DNA from: an uncultured Clostridia bacterium
Lineage (GTDB): Bacteria; Bacillota; Clostridia; Oscillospirales; Ruminococcaceae
Assembly (NCBI GenBank): GCA_946613705.1
Contig: CAMOFU010000053.1
Span: 1 to 12,046, forward strand
Reading direction: 5' to 3'
Length of the DNA: 12,046 bases
This document shows positions 1 to 6,821 of the stretch, piece after piece. A model generated the notes under the pieces. That model was not told the origin of the DNA. It searched no databases and saw only the letters and a list, made by a program, of their open reading frames with translations. Every line of letters starts with the position of its first letter. Positions within the stretch are counted from its first letter, which is position 1. The position numbers were made by a program, and so were the translations under genes.

Positions 1-559
1 CCTCAGCCTTGCCGCCGTCAAATGCAACGCCGTCCTTGAAGCCCTCAAAGTCGATAGTTACTGTATCGCCCGTCTCGCAGGCTCTGTCATCAACGGTAAC
101 GATCCTTACGTTCTTCTCCTGAAGCTTTTTGAGCTCCTTTTCGATATCCTCGTCCTCTACGGGCTTAACGGTCTTCTCTACCTCGATGCCCTTATAATCG
201 GATACCTCTACCTCGGGCTTGGTGATGCAGGTGACCTTCATCTTAACGCCCTCTTCCTTGCTGACGGCAGTTACCTCAACATCGGGTCTTGCCACGAGCT
301 CCAGAGCAGCCTCCTTCACGGCAGCATCGACCTCATCGGCATAGATAAGGTTCACAGCGTCCTCATAGAAAAATCCCTCGCCGTACTCCTTCTCGATCAG
401 CTTTCTGGGAGCCTTGCCCTTTCTGAAACCGGGGAGCTGGATCTTTTTTCTGTTTTTGAGATATGCCTGCTGAACTGCCTGCTCAAAGACCTCGGGAGCG
501 ATCTCTATTTCGAGCTCACACTTATTGGTCTCTACCTTATTGGTTGACTTCAAACTCAT
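1..559 (-). CDS. tig: Trigger factor, N-terminal part (gene runs off the left edge)
   Basis: Trigger factor is the ribosome-bound chaperone and peptidyl-prolyl isomerase that meets nascent chains at the tunnel exit. About 186 residues are present. The protein starts MSLKSTNKVE and carries the ribosome-docking signature GFRKGKAPR at residues 44-52 in the N-terminal domain, then an acidic/lysine-rich linker. It enters the FKBP-like isomerase domain at about residue 164 (DTVTIDFEGF) before the window ends. The family is usually about 430 residues, so roughly the last 55-60% is missing here, cut by the window and not by a mutation. The ATG at 557-559 is fixed by a GGAGGA Shine-Dalgarno at 567-572 with a 7-nt spacer. 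It is transcribed from its own promoter at 631-659, directly behind the metallophosphoesterase gene. I translated it by hand; the identification rests on the docking motif and domain order. Confidence 0.95.
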   Translation of the reverse strand, partial: MSLKSTNKVETNKCELEIEIAPEVFEQAVQQAYLKNRKKIQLPGFRKGKAPRKLIEKEYGEGFFYEDAVNLIYADEVDAAVKEAALELVARPDVEVTAVSKEEGVKMKVTCITKPEVEVSDYKGIEVEKTVKPVEDEDIEKELKKLQEKNVRIVTVDDRACETGDTVTIDFEGFKDGVAFDGGKAE

Positions 560-630
560 TTTCAATTCCTCCAGTTATAATATGCCTGCATAATGCAAAT
601 AATACACAGGGAATAAAATCTATCCAAATA

Positions 631-659
631 ATTATACCACAATCTGATACACATTTCAA
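631..659 (-). promoter_or_regulatory. Sigma-A-type promoter of trigger factor
   Basis: On the minus strand a TTGAAA -35 box (654-659) and a perfect TATAAT -10 box (631-636) are separated by exactly 17 nt. The predicted start of transcription is near 624, giving a leader of about 65 nt before the tig ATG. The -35 box begins only 7 nt after the stop codon of the upstream metallophosphoesterase, and no terminator lies between, so read-through from that gene may add to tig expression. Confidence 0.85.
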
Positions 660-666
660 GTGTTTT

Positions 667-1380
667 TTACAATTCGTCACTTTGCACAATTTTGGTAATA
701 TCCAGTGGGTCAAATTGGAGATAATCAGCAGATATAAGCCGCAGTTCCACACCGTTATAGCTCCCCGTTACAGCATTTGAATGAGCTCTTTTACCGTGAA
801 GATGCCCATAGAAGCACAGCTTTATTCGGTGCCTGAGCAGAACATCGAATATAGCGCCGTTGACATCGTCTGCAAACACGGGCGGATAATGAAGGAACAC
901 GACAGGCCGCAGTCCTTTCTTTTCCGCCTCGCTGACAGACATTTCAAGGCGCATGGCTTCTCTTGCGATCACCTTTGAATCCTCGGGCTTGCCTGTCTCA
1001 TTTATCCAGCCGCGGGTGCCGCAGATACCGATGTCCTCATACTCATAGCAATTATTATGCAGAATATTCAAAGTGGTGAATCCGTTTTCGGTAAAAAAAC
1101 GGTTCATTTTGGCAGCGGTATCCCACCAGTAATCGTGATTGCCCTTTGAGATTATTTTCCTACCGGGAAGATCGTTTATGAACCTCATATCGTTATAGCT
1201 TTCGCTGATCGACATTGACCATGATATATCTCCCGGAAGCACCACGGTATCCTCGGCGGTTATCCTGCGTTTCCAGTTATATTCGAGCCTTTCGACATAA
1301 TCCTCCCAGCCGCCGAATATATCCATCGGCTTATTGACCGAAAGAGGGAGATGAAGGTCGGCGATAACAAATAAACTCAT
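667..1380 (-). CDS. Calcineurin-like metallophosphoesterase (COG1768-like)
   Basis: This is a 237-residue predicted cytosolic metallophosphoesterase. The two-metal site motifs are present in order: D8-x-H10 (ADLHL), GD at 50-51 (PGDISW), GNHD at 80-83 followed by YWW, H164 (FLHYPP), and GHLHG at 192-196. No signal peptide or membrane segment is visible. The overall form matches the COG1768 group of predicted phosphohydrolases, whose substrate I do not know. The start at 1378-1380 is chosen because an AAGGAG Shine-Dalgarno (1387-1392) sits 6 nt upstream and the DxH motif normally lies within the first ten residues. The open frame continues to 1599, but that extension is antisense to the DUF1540 gene and unlike the family. 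The gene is divergent from the DUF1540 gene and is followed directly by the tig promoter. Confidence 0.9.
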   Translation of the reverse strand: MSLFVIADLHLPLSVNKPMDIFGGWEDYVERLEYNWKRRITAEDTVVLPGDISWSMSISESYNDMRFINDLPGRKIISKGNHDYWWDTAAKMNRFFTENGFTTLNILHNNCYEYEDIGICGTRGWINETGKPEDSKVIAREAMRLEMSVSEAEKKGLRPVVFLHYPPVFADDVNGAIFDVLLRHRIKLCFYGHLHGKRAHSNAVTGSYNGVELRLISADYLQFDPLDITKIVQSDEL

Positions 1381-1386
1381 CAGATG

Positions 1387-1392
1387 CTCCTT
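1387..1392 (-). promoter_or_regulatory. Ribosome binding site that fixes the metallophosphoesterase start
   Basis: AAGGAG on the minus strand, 6 nt from the ATG at 1380. It argues for the short 237-residue product over the open frame reaching 1599, which has no comparable site. Confidence 0.8.
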
Positions 1393-1395
1393 CTG

Positions 1396-1423
1396 CCTTT
1401 GCCGAATAATATCGGCACAAAGG
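1396..1423. repeat. Interrupted inverted repeat between divergent genes
   Basis: The arms CCTTT-GCCGA and TCGGC-ac-AAAGG pair as 10 bp, broken by a 2-nt bulge, around a 6-nt ATAATA centre. It lies in the 83-bp gap between the divergent metallophosphoesterase and DUF1540 genes, only 3 nt upstream of the metallophosphoesterase Shine-Dalgarno. It has no T-tract on either side, so it is not a terminator. It could be a repressor operator serving both genes or an RNA hairpin in one leader; sequence alone does not decide. Confidence 0.5.
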
Positions 1424-1463
1424 GGAATAATAAAAACATAAAAACGAAAGGGGACTGAATGCC

Positions 1464-1631
1464 ATGTCCAAGAAAACACTGAACTCTGTAAAATGCGATG
1501 TAACGAGCTGTGCTCACAATGTGAACGGCAGCGAATGCAGTGCGAGCGGTATAAGCGTGTGCAGCACCTGCTCATGTCCCGACTGCCCCGACGAAACACT
1601 GTGCAGGACGTTCAAGGCCAAGGAGCAGTGA
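1464..1631 (+). CDS. DUF1540 small cysteine-rich protein
   Basis: A 55-residue protein, the only plus-strand gene in the window. It has eight cysteines, at residues 11, 16, 25, 33, 36, 38, 41 and 47. The spacing and flanking residues (C-D-V-T-S-C, H-N, C-S-A-S-G-I-S-V, then E-T-L-C-R-T-F near the end) match the DUF1540 domain common in Firmicutes. The function of that family is unknown to me. The cysteine pattern suggests metal binding or a redox role, but that is inference. There is no signal peptide or membrane segment. The ATG at 1464 follows a purine-rich AAAGGGG (1447-1453) with a spacer of about 10 nt; an ATG at 1459 is out of frame. The gene ends 17 nt before a terminator hairpin and converges on thrC. 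Confidence 0.85.
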   Translation: MSKKTLNSVKCDVTSCAHNVNGSECSASGISVCSTCSCPDCPDETLCRTFKAKEQ

Positions 1632-1647
1632 TCTCTTATCAAGAAAA

Positions 1648-1682
1648 GCGCCTGTGGAGCTTCCCGCAGGCGCAGCTTTTTT
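1648..1682. terminator. Bidirectional rho-independent terminator between DUF1540 and thrC
   Basis: A GC-rich hairpin (1648-1673) has a 7-bp perfect stem, GCGCCTG/CAGGCGC, extendable to 9 bp with one G-T wobble. On the plus strand it is followed by T6 at 1677-1682, ending the DUF1540 transcript. On the minus strand the same stem is followed by TTTTCTT (1641-1647), ending the thrC operon. It sits in the 58-bp gap between the convergent genes, as expected for a shared terminator. Confidence 0.85.
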
Positions 1683-1689
1683 ATTCAGA

Positions 1690-3192
1690 TCATTCCTTTA
1701 TGCCGAGAGCCCTGAACACATAGCCCTTCATGTCATTCTTGTCGATCGTCTCGCTGAAGCGTATCTCCTTGTCCTTCAGTGCCGCAAGCGAAGCGGGTAT
1801 CGGCAGCTTGGAGGCATCTGCCAGCTTATCCACCAGTGCGAACTCATCTGCATCGGTATCGGCTCCGATAGCCGAAAGCACAGAGCCCGAGAACTTATAG
1901 GGGCTTGCTGTGGACGCGATAACGGTCACGGTATCGTCACCCGTTTTCTCCTTATAATCCTGATACACCTTTACAGCGACGGCAGTATGCGTATCGCAGG
2001 TATAGGAATACTTATCATAAATGCCCTTGATGCACGCCTTTGTCTGAGCATCGTCGCAGCAGCCCGCATAGAACTCATCACCGAGGATCTTTTTCACATC
2101 ATCGGTCACCTCATATCTTCCCTCGCTTGCAAGCTTGCCGAACCAGTCGCGGATAGTTGCATCATTCTCGCCGCAGAGGTGATAAAGCAGCCTTTCAAGG
2201 TTGGAGGAGATGAGTATATCCATCGAGGGAGAGATCGTCGTATAGAACTGTCTGTTCCTGTCATACACGCCCGTATTGATGAAATCGGTGAGAACGTTGT
2301 TGGCATTTGAAGCACAGATGAGCTTATTGACAGGCACGCCCATCTTCTTTGCATAGTAGCCTGCGAGTATATTTCCGAAGTTGCCTGTCGGAACTACGAT
2401 ATTGATCGGTTCGCCGAGGTCAACAGCCTTATCCTCAACGAGCTGAGCATAGGTCGATACATAGTAAATGATCTGAGGTGCAAGACGGCCCCAGTTGATA
2501 GAATTGGCGGAGCTGAACTGCATACCGTTCTCGGCAAGAGTGTCTGCGATCTCTGCATTGGTAAAGATAGCCTTTACACCGTTCTGAGCATCGTCAAAGT
2601 TGCCTTTGATAGCGCATACGCCTACGTTTGCGCCCTCCTGAGTGGTCATCTGCTTCTTCTGCATGGCAGACACACCGTCATCGGGATAGAACACAAGTAT
2701 CTCGGTATCGGGAACGTCCTTGAAGCCCTCGAGGGCAGCCTTGCCCGTATCGCCCGAGGTAGCAACGAGAATAACGATCTTCTTGCCGAGGTCAAGCTTT
2801 TTGGCCGAGGTCGTCAGCAGATAAGGAAGTATTTGCAGAGCCATATCCTTGAATGCGCAGGTAGGGCCGTGCCACAGCTCGAGCATATATGTGCCGCTGA
2901 ACAGGTGAGCAAGCTCCGCGATATTGTCGGAGTCAAAGTTCTTGTCATTATAAGCGTTATCAACGCAGTAATGTATCTCGCTGTCGGTAAAGTCCGTCAG
3001 GAACTTCGAGAAAACAAAAAACGCTCTCTCTGCATATGTCATCTTACCGAGTTTTTTGATATCGTCGAGAGAGATCGCGGGGATCTCGGAGGGAACAAAG
3101 AGCCCGCCGTCCCTGGAGATGCCCTGAGCGATAGCCTGAGCAGAGGTAACATTCACAGAACTGTTTCTTGTGCTTTTGTAGTACATATTCAT
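1690..3192 (-). CDS. thrC: Threonine synthase
   Basis: This PLP enzyme converts O-phosphohomoserine to threonine and phosphate in the cytosol. The 500-residue product has the long-form family length. It opens with the typical MYYKSTRNS. The PLP lysine is K115 in GPTCAFKDMALQ, followed by SGDTG at 146-150, the phosphate-binding PTGNFGN at 268-274, and SPSMDI at 321-326 with SNLERLL. Two ATGs compete, at 3192 and 3186. TAAGGA favours the first (7-nt spacer) and AAAGG the second (9-nt spacer); homology of the MYYKS opening favours 3186, so the true product may be 498 residues. It is the last gene of the signal peptidase-rbgA-rnhB-yraN operon, 33 nt after yraN with no promoter that I can see in the gap, and is closed by the terminator at 1648. 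Confidence 0.96.
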   Translation of the reverse strand: MNMYYKSTRNSSVNVTSAQAIAQGISRDGGLFVPSEIPAISLDDIKKLGKMTYAERAFFVFSKFLTDFTDSEIHYCVDNAYNDKNFDSDNIAELAHLFSGTYMLELWHGPTCAFKDMALQILPYLLTTSAKKLDLGKKIVILVATSGDTGKAALEGFKDVPDTEILVFYPDDGVSAMQKKQMTTQEGANVGVCAIKGNFDDAQNGVKAIFTNAEIADTLAENGMQFSSANSINWGRLAPQIIYYVSTYAQLVEDKAVDLGEPINIVVPTGNFGNILAGYYAKKMGVPVNKLICASNANNVLTDFINTGVYDRNRQFYTTISPSMDILISSNLERLLYHLCGENDATIRDWFGKLASEGRYEVTDDVKKILGDEFYAGCCDDAQTKACIKGIYDKYSYTCDTHTAVAVKVYQDYKEKTGDDTVTVIASTASPYKFSGSVLSAIGADTDADEFALVDKLADASKLPIPASLAALKDKEIRFSETIDKNDMKGYVFRALGIKE

Positions 3193-3225
3193 TCACCTTT
3201 CCTTATATCACGGCACAATGACCGC

Positions 3226-3591
3226 TTACTTACTTGCATCGAAGGCCGAGACATAGTATTTAAGACTCAGCCTGCCGTTACGTTTGACTTCCACTGCCGC
3301 CACATCAAAGCGGCTGCATTTATCCTCGCCGAGCTGCAGCAAATACCTTTCCGCAGCATAGATCAGATGCCTTTTCTTAGCTGATGTCACCGCTTCCTCG
3401 CCCGAAACGAGCGCGCCCTCGCGTCTGAGCTTGACCTCAACGAAGGCTATCACACCGTTCTTTTCGGCAACAATGTCGATCTCTCCGCCGCGGACTGTGA
3501 AATTGCGGTCACGGATAGCATAACCGTTCTTTATCAGAAAATCACATACCGCGTCCTCGCCCGCACTGCCTATCTCGCGCTTATTCGGCAT
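3226..3591 (-). CDS. yraN: YraN family (UPF0102) nuclease-fold protein
   Basis: A 121-residue protein of the UPF0102 family, which has a PD-(D/E)XK endonuclease-like fold. The motifs are E12 (GSAGEDAVCDFL), then GEID at 36-39 and E52-V-K54 in FVEVKLR. These give the D39/E52/K54 catalytic-type triad seen across the fold. Its cellular substrate is not established to my knowledge. The start at 3591 is preferred over the ATG at 3612 because AAGGG lies 8 nt upstream of it, while the 3612 codon has no site and would add seven residues inside rnhB. With this start the gene overlaps the end of rnhB by 11 nt. Placement directly after rnhB is the usual order in Firmicutes and many other bacteria, suggesting a role in nucleic-acid processing. 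Confidence 0.9.
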   Translation of the reverse strand: MPNKREIGSAGEDAVCDFLIKNGYAIRDRNFTVRGGEIDIVAEKNGVIAFVEVKLRREGALVSGEEAVTSAKKRHLIYAAERYLLQLGEDKCSRFDVAAVEVKRNGRLSLKYYVSAFDASK

Positions 3592-4201
3592 TGCCGTGAC
3601 CCTTCTTGGCATAATACTTTTTCAAAAAGCTCGGTCTGTGAACAGGGCTCTCACCGAACCGATCTATCATCTGATAATGCAGCTTGGTACCGTAGCCCTT
3701 GTGCTTTTCAAACTGCCAATCGGGGTACTTCACTGCAAGCTCCTTCATATACCTGTCCCTTGCGACCTTGGCAAGCACAGATGCCGCAGCGATAGCCTGA
3801 CTTGTGCCGTCGCCCTTTACTATAGCCTGACATTCTGTATCGAACTCGGGCGGCTGATTGCCGTCCACCAGCACGATATCGGGCTTAACGTCGAGCCCGC
3901 CGACAGCACGCTGCATCGCAAGCTTTGCGGCTTCAAGAATATTCAGCTGCTCTATCTCCCCGACCGATGCCGAAGCGATACACCACGCAAGCGCCTTATC
4001 CTTTATCTCATCGAACAGCAGCTCTCTCTTTTTCTCCGAAAGCTTTTTACTGTCGTTGATACCGTCGATGACAACGCCCTCGGGGAAAACGACAGCAGCA
4101 GCATAAACATCTCCGGCGAGAGGGCCTCTGCCCGCTTCATCGACTCCGCAGATGAGCTTATATCTGTCCCTGTAGGTATTATCATATTCAAAAAGTGTCA
4201 T
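3581..4201 (-). CDS. rnhB: Ribonuclease HII
   Basis: RNase HII cuts RNA in RNA-DNA hybrids and removes single ribonucleotides misincorporated in DNA. The 206-residue length is typical. The acidic metal-binding set is visible: D21-E22 in GVDEAGRGPLAG, D113 in VLVDG, and D149 in the AKVARDR helix. The GxG-type glycine-rich opening next to D21-E22 is the RNase HII hallmark. The ATG at 4199-4201 has an AAGGTG site 7 nt upstream that overlaps the rbgA stop codon, and only 6 nt separate the two genes, so translation is probably coupled. The 3' end overlaps yraN by 11 nt. Confidence 0.97.
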   Translation of the reverse strand: MTLFEYDNTYRDRYKLICGVDEAGRGPLAGDVYAAAVVFPEGVVIDGINDSKKLSEKKRELLFDEIKDKALAWCIASASVGEIEQLNILEAAKLAMQRAVGGLDVKPDIVLVDGNQPPEFDTECQAIVKGDGTSQAIAAASVLAKVARDRYMKELAVKYPDWQFEKHKGYGTKLHYQMIDRFGESPVHRPSFLKKYYAKKGHGNAE

Positions 4202-4207
4202 ATCAGT

Positions 4208-5098
4208 TCACCTTGGTCTTTCGAGCGACAGTCTTCCGAGCTTGCCGCTGCGGAACTCATCCATAACAGTGATGGCTGCCCGTTCGGTATTGATCTCTCC
4301 GCCCGAGATAAGAAAGCCGCGCTTCCTGCCGATGCGTTCGAGTATCTCAAAGCCCTGAACGCAGCCGATAGTATCATCGTCATTTTCGGGTATATCATCA
4401 GTCTCGATCCCATAGCGATCGGTTATCAGCTCGGGATACTCGGCATTCATAAATTCGAGAAAACGGCAGGCAAGGTACTCCATATCCATGATATTATCCT
4501 TTACAGCCCCCGTGAACGCCAGCATCTCCCCGACGCGCTTATCCTCAAACTTAGGCCACAGCACCCCCGGCATATCCAGCAGCTCGAGATCGTCCTCCAG
4601 AGTGACCCACTGCTTTCCCCGTGTTACACCCGGACGGTCCTCGACCTTTGCGCGCTTTGCACCTGCAAGGCGGTTGATGAACGAGCTCTTGCCCACATTC
4701 GGTATGCCGACGATCATCAGTCTGATCGGTCTGCCCGTCATTCCGTGAGCCTCCCACTGAGCGAGCTTATCCTTCATCAGCTCCTTCAGAGCAGCCTGAA
4801 ACCTATTTACATTCTTGCCGCTCCTGCAATCGGTCGCGATCGCGGTGATACCGTTCCTCTTGTAATAGTCGAGCCACATCGAGGTGACTGTCTCGTCGGC
4901 GGAATCCGCCTTGTTGAGCAGCAGCAGCCTCGGCTTGGAGCCCACGAGCCTGTCCATTTCGGGATTTCGGCTCGAATACGGTATCCTTGCATCGGTGATC
5001 TCAACGACGACATCGACAAGCTTCAGATTTGACTGCATTATCCTTCTTGTCTTCGCCATATGCCCCGGGAACCACTGAATGCTCGCTTCCCTGCTCAT
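4208..5098 (-). CDS. rbgA: Ribosome biogenesis GTPase RbgA (YlqF)
   Basis: RbgA is a circularly permuted GTPase needed for late maturation of the large ribosomal subunit in Firmicutes. The permuted motif order is clear in the 296-residue product: G4 NKAD at 62-65 comes first, then G1 GIPNVGKSS at 131-139, the G2 threonine at about 159 (PGVTRGKQW), and G3 DMPG at 175-178. The opening IQWFPGHMAK is diagnostic. An RNA-binding helical C-terminal domain follows. I place the start at the ATG 5096-5098, which has AGGCGG 8 nt upstream. A GTG at 5107 would add three residues but lies too close to that site. It is 36 nt after the second signal peptidase gene. Its position between lepB and rnhB follows the standard Firmicutes order. 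Confidence 0.96.
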   Translation of the reverse strand: MSREASIQWFPGHMAKTRRIMQSNLKLVDVVVEITDARIPYSSRNPEMDRLVGSKPRLLLLNKADSADETVTSMWLDYYKRNGITAIATDCRSGKNVNRFQAALKELMKDKLAQWEAHGMTGRPIRLMIVGIPNVGKSSFINRLAGAKRAKVEDRPGVTRGKQWVTLEDDLELLDMPGVLWPKFEDKRVGEMLAFTGAVKDNIMDMEYLACRFLEFMNAEYPELITDRYGIETDDIPENDDDTIGCVQGFEILERIGRKRGFLISGGEINTERAAITVMDEFRSGKLGRLSLERPR

Positions 5099-5134
5099 CG
5101 GGATCACCGCCTTTCGCTTTGTTCTGTCTTATCA

Positions 5135-5701
5135 TCATTCTACGGCACCGAACGTGCCTTTTTCCGAGCGGTATCTGAATACCGCCTTTCCAAGTATCTC
5201 ATCTCTCGTTACGAACCCGAAGATCCTGCCGTCGGTGGAATGATCTCTGTTATCACCGAGGACAAGATATTTGCCGAACGGAACGTTATAAACATATCTC
5301 CCGCTCGCGGCCTCAAAGAAAACATCGGCAAAAGCACTGCGCTCTGTCATCGTGCCGCTGACATAGGGCTCACTAAGCTTTTCACCGTTTACATACACGG
5401 CACTTTCCTTATAATCTATCTCGACCTTGTCATTCGGTGTTCCGATGATACGCTTGATTATGACCTCATGCATATTTTCGGAATTGATAACGACTATATC
5501 TCCCCGTTCGGGGGTGTACATAAATTTCAGGCTTATCAGTCCGTCGCCGTTAAAAAGCGTCTTCTCCATGCTCTCGCCTACAACGGTAACATTATTCAGC
5601 AGGAACGTAAATATACAAATAAACGCAAACACGGCGATAACGACCGACTCGGCAATATCAAGGAGCTCGTCGGTCACCGAAGAAGCTTTGGCGGTCTTCA
5701 T
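5135..5701 (-). CDS. lepB: Type I signal peptidase, second (downstream) paralog
   Basis: A 188-residue membrane serine peptidase that removes signal peptides on the outer face of the membrane. One N-terminal transmembrane segment spans about residues 16-38. The catalytic serine is S44 (GESMEKTL), the general-base lysine K83 (IIKRIIG), and the conserved GDNRDHSTDGR lies at 149-159. Two positions differ from the usual forms: SMxPTL is SMEKTL here, and the family SDSR is TDGR. Both lie next to the active site and might shift specificity, though the catalytic dyad is intact. The ATG follows the stop of the upstream paralog with no gap (TGA then ATG) and has no good Shine-Dalgarno, so translation should depend on coupling to the first gene. 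The symbol is a family name; exact orthology is not determined. Confidence 0.93.
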   Translation of the reverse strand: MKTAKASSVTDELLDIAESVVIAVFAFICIFTFLLNNVTVVGESMEKTLFNGDGLISLKFMYTPERGDIVVINSENMHEVIIKRIIGTPNDKVEIDYKESAVYVNGEKLSEPYVSGTMTERSAFADVFFEAASGRYVYNVPFGKYLVLGDNRDHSTDGRIFGFVTRDEILGKAVFRYRSEKGTFGAVE

Positions 5702-6301
5702 TCAGCTGACAGAGCCGAAGTTCTTGAACGGCAGGAACCTGAAAAATGCCTTCCCCAGAATATCCTCCAGCGGAACGAAGCCGACATAGGAGGATCTGCT
5801 GTCTGTCGAATGGTTCCTGTTGTCGCCGAGAGCAAAGACCGTCCCCTCGGGCACCTCATAGCTGTAAACATTATCCTCGGTCATATAGGAACGGTCAAAC
5901 ACCATAAGCCCGCCCATCATAGCCTCGCCGAGATAAGTCTCGTCCAGCTTCTCGCCGTTCACGGTAACGGAATTGTTGTTATAGTCGATGACGACCTTAT
6001 CACCCGCGACACCGATGCAGCGCTTGATAATGCACTTATTGAGCCCCTTCGAGTTGCAGACGATGATATCGCCGCGCTCGGGGGTATAGTTCAGGTGAGT
6101 AAGTATCAGTCTGTCGCCGTCCGTCAGGGTAGGATTCATCGAAGGACCCGACACCTCAACGATACGGAAGAAAAATATGAACACGAGTATCACTGCAAAA
6201 ATCGCAATAATGAAAGCCTCAGCCCAGTCAAGCAGCTCATCAACAAGTGAAGGCTTGTCGATCTCGGCAGCTGTATCCACGGTCTTTATTTCTTCGCTCA
6301 T
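5702..6301 (-). CDS. lepB: Type I signal peptidase, first (upstream) paralog
   Basis: A 199-residue signal peptidase I with one transmembrane segment at about 29-46 preceded by an acidic cytosolic tail. The catalytic S54 lies in GPSMNPTL and K93 in IIKRCIG. GDNRNHSTDSR at 159-169 completes the active-site architecture with canonical residues. It shares with the downstream copy the DELLD-x-AE stretch before the membrane helix, YTPERGDI and VNGEKL, so the pair looks like a tandem duplication that has since diverged. The start at 6301 is set by a GAGGT site at 6309-6313 (7-nt spacer). The open frame runs to 6439, but that extension would cross the promoter and carries no ribosome site. It is the first gene of the operon that continues to thrC. 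Confidence 0.95.
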   Translation of the reverse strand: MSEEIKTVDTAAEIDKPSLVDELLDWAEAFIIAIFAVILVFIFFFRIVEVSGPSMNPTLTDGDRLILTHLNYTPERGDIIVCNSKGLNKCIIKRCIGVAGDKVVIDYNNNSVTVNGEKLDETYLGEAMMGGLMVFDRSYMTEDNVYSYEVPEGTVFALGDNRNHSTDSRSSYVGFVPLEDILGKAFFRFLPFKNFGSVS

Positions 6302-6308
6302 AGCAATT

Positions 6309-6313
6309 ACCTC
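6309..6313 (-). promoter_or_regulatory. Ribosome binding site fixing the first signal peptidase start
   Basis: GAGGT on the minus strand with a 7-nt spacer to the ATG at 6301. It supports the 199-residue product over the longer open frame to 6439, whose extra part would be the promoter and leader. Confidence 0.75.
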
Positions 6314-6338
6314 GATTTCAGAATATCTATACCTCTCT

Positions 6339-6367
6339 ATTATATCAAACTTATGCACAGATTTCAA
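6339..6367 (-). promoter_or_regulatory. Sigma-A-type promoter of the signal peptidase-rbgA-rnhB-yraN-thrC operon
   Basis: TTGAAA (6362-6367) and a perfect TATAAT (6339-6344) are spaced by exactly 17 nt on the minus strand. The predicted start is near 6332, leaving a short leader of about 30 nt with the GAGGT ribosome site. It lies between the rplS terminator and the first signal peptidase gene. No other convincing promoter is visible before the terminator at 1648, so it probably drives all six genes. Confidence 0.85.
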
Positions 6368-6421
6368 GTGCTGAAATGAAAAAATACACAATTCGAGACA
6401 TATTTTTTTGTCTAAATCACT

Positions 6422-6459
6422 AAAAAGCAAAAAGGACACCGTTCAAAACGATGTCCTTT
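6422..6459 (-). terminator. Rho-independent terminator of rplS
   Basis: On the minus strand the arms AAAGGACATCGTT and AACGGTGTCCTTT form a 13-bp stem with one T-G wobble and a TTG loop (6431-6459). A U-rich run, TTGCTTTTT (6422-6430), follows. It begins 11 nt after the rplS stop codon and insulates rplS from the downstream signal peptidase promoter. Confidence 0.92.
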
Positions 6460-6469
6460 GACCGCAAGC

Positions 6470-6814
6470 TTACTTAACGAGCTCCTTGACCTTAGCAGCC
6501 TTGCCGACTCTCTTGCGCAGATAGTACAGCTTAGCGCGGCGAACCTTACCGCTTCTTACAAGCTCTACCTTCTCAACTACAGGCGAGTGTACGGGGAAGA
6601 CTCTCTCGATTCCGCAGCCGTGAGCTACACGACGAACGGTAAAGGTCTCGTGGATACCGCCGTGCTTCTTGGCGATAACAGTGCCCTCGAAGATCTGGAT
6701 CCTCGACTTGTCACCCTCTGCGATCCTGACGTGAACCTTAACGGTATCACCGACATTTACAACGGGTGCGTTTTCCTTCATGCTTGACTGTGAGATCAGT
6801 TTTAAAGCGTCCAC
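6470..6814 (-). CDS. rplS: 50S ribosomal protein L19
   Basis: L19 is a large-subunit protein at the 30S-50S interface. The 114-residue length is normal. The protein shows the conserved core VGDTVKVHVRI, IQIFEGTVIAKKHGGI, TFTVRRVAHGCGIERVFP, the SPVVEKVELVRSGKVRRAKLYYLR block and a basic C-terminus. The start codon is GTG (6812-6814), supported by a GGAGGA site at 6822-6827 with a 7-nt spacer. The gene has its own promoter, a structured leader and a strong terminator, and so is a single-gene unit. In many Firmicutes rplS instead follows rpsP-rimM-trmD; here a DUF2344 gene is upstream, while the downstream order (lepB, rbgA, rnhB, yraN) is conserved. Confidence 0.97.
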   Translation of the reverse strand: MDALKLISQSSMKENAPVVNVGDTVKVHVRIAEGDKSRIQIFEGTVIAKKHGGIHETFTVRRVAHGCGIERVFPVHSPVVEKVELVRSGKVRRAKLYYLRKRVGKAAKVKELVK

Positions 6815-6821
6815 TTTAAAT

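Noticed and set aside
463..978. Plus-strand open frames over the tig start, its promoter and the metallophosphoesterase end
   Set aside because: They are antisense to tig, its promoter and the phosphoesterase, have no ribosome site worth noting and no domain resemblance.
1381..1599. N-terminal extension of the metallophosphoesterase frame by 73 codons
   Set aside because: It is antisense to the DUF1540 gene, would place the DxH motif far from the N-terminus, and lacks a ribosome site, whereas AAGGAG fits the start at 1380.
3596..5032. 478-codon plus-strand open frame, and similar long ones at 5060-6250, 8792-9721 and 10253-11185
   Set aside because: Each lies entirely antisense to clear, motif-bearing genes (rnhB/rbgA, the signal peptidases, the radical SAM gene, the transporter). 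Their translations show no recognisable motif; they are a by-product of codon bias.
6302..6439. N-terminal extension of the first signal peptidase by 46 codons
   Set aside because: It would translate through the TTGAAA/TATAAT promoter and part of the rplS terminator tail, and the family begins with a short tail before one membrane helix.
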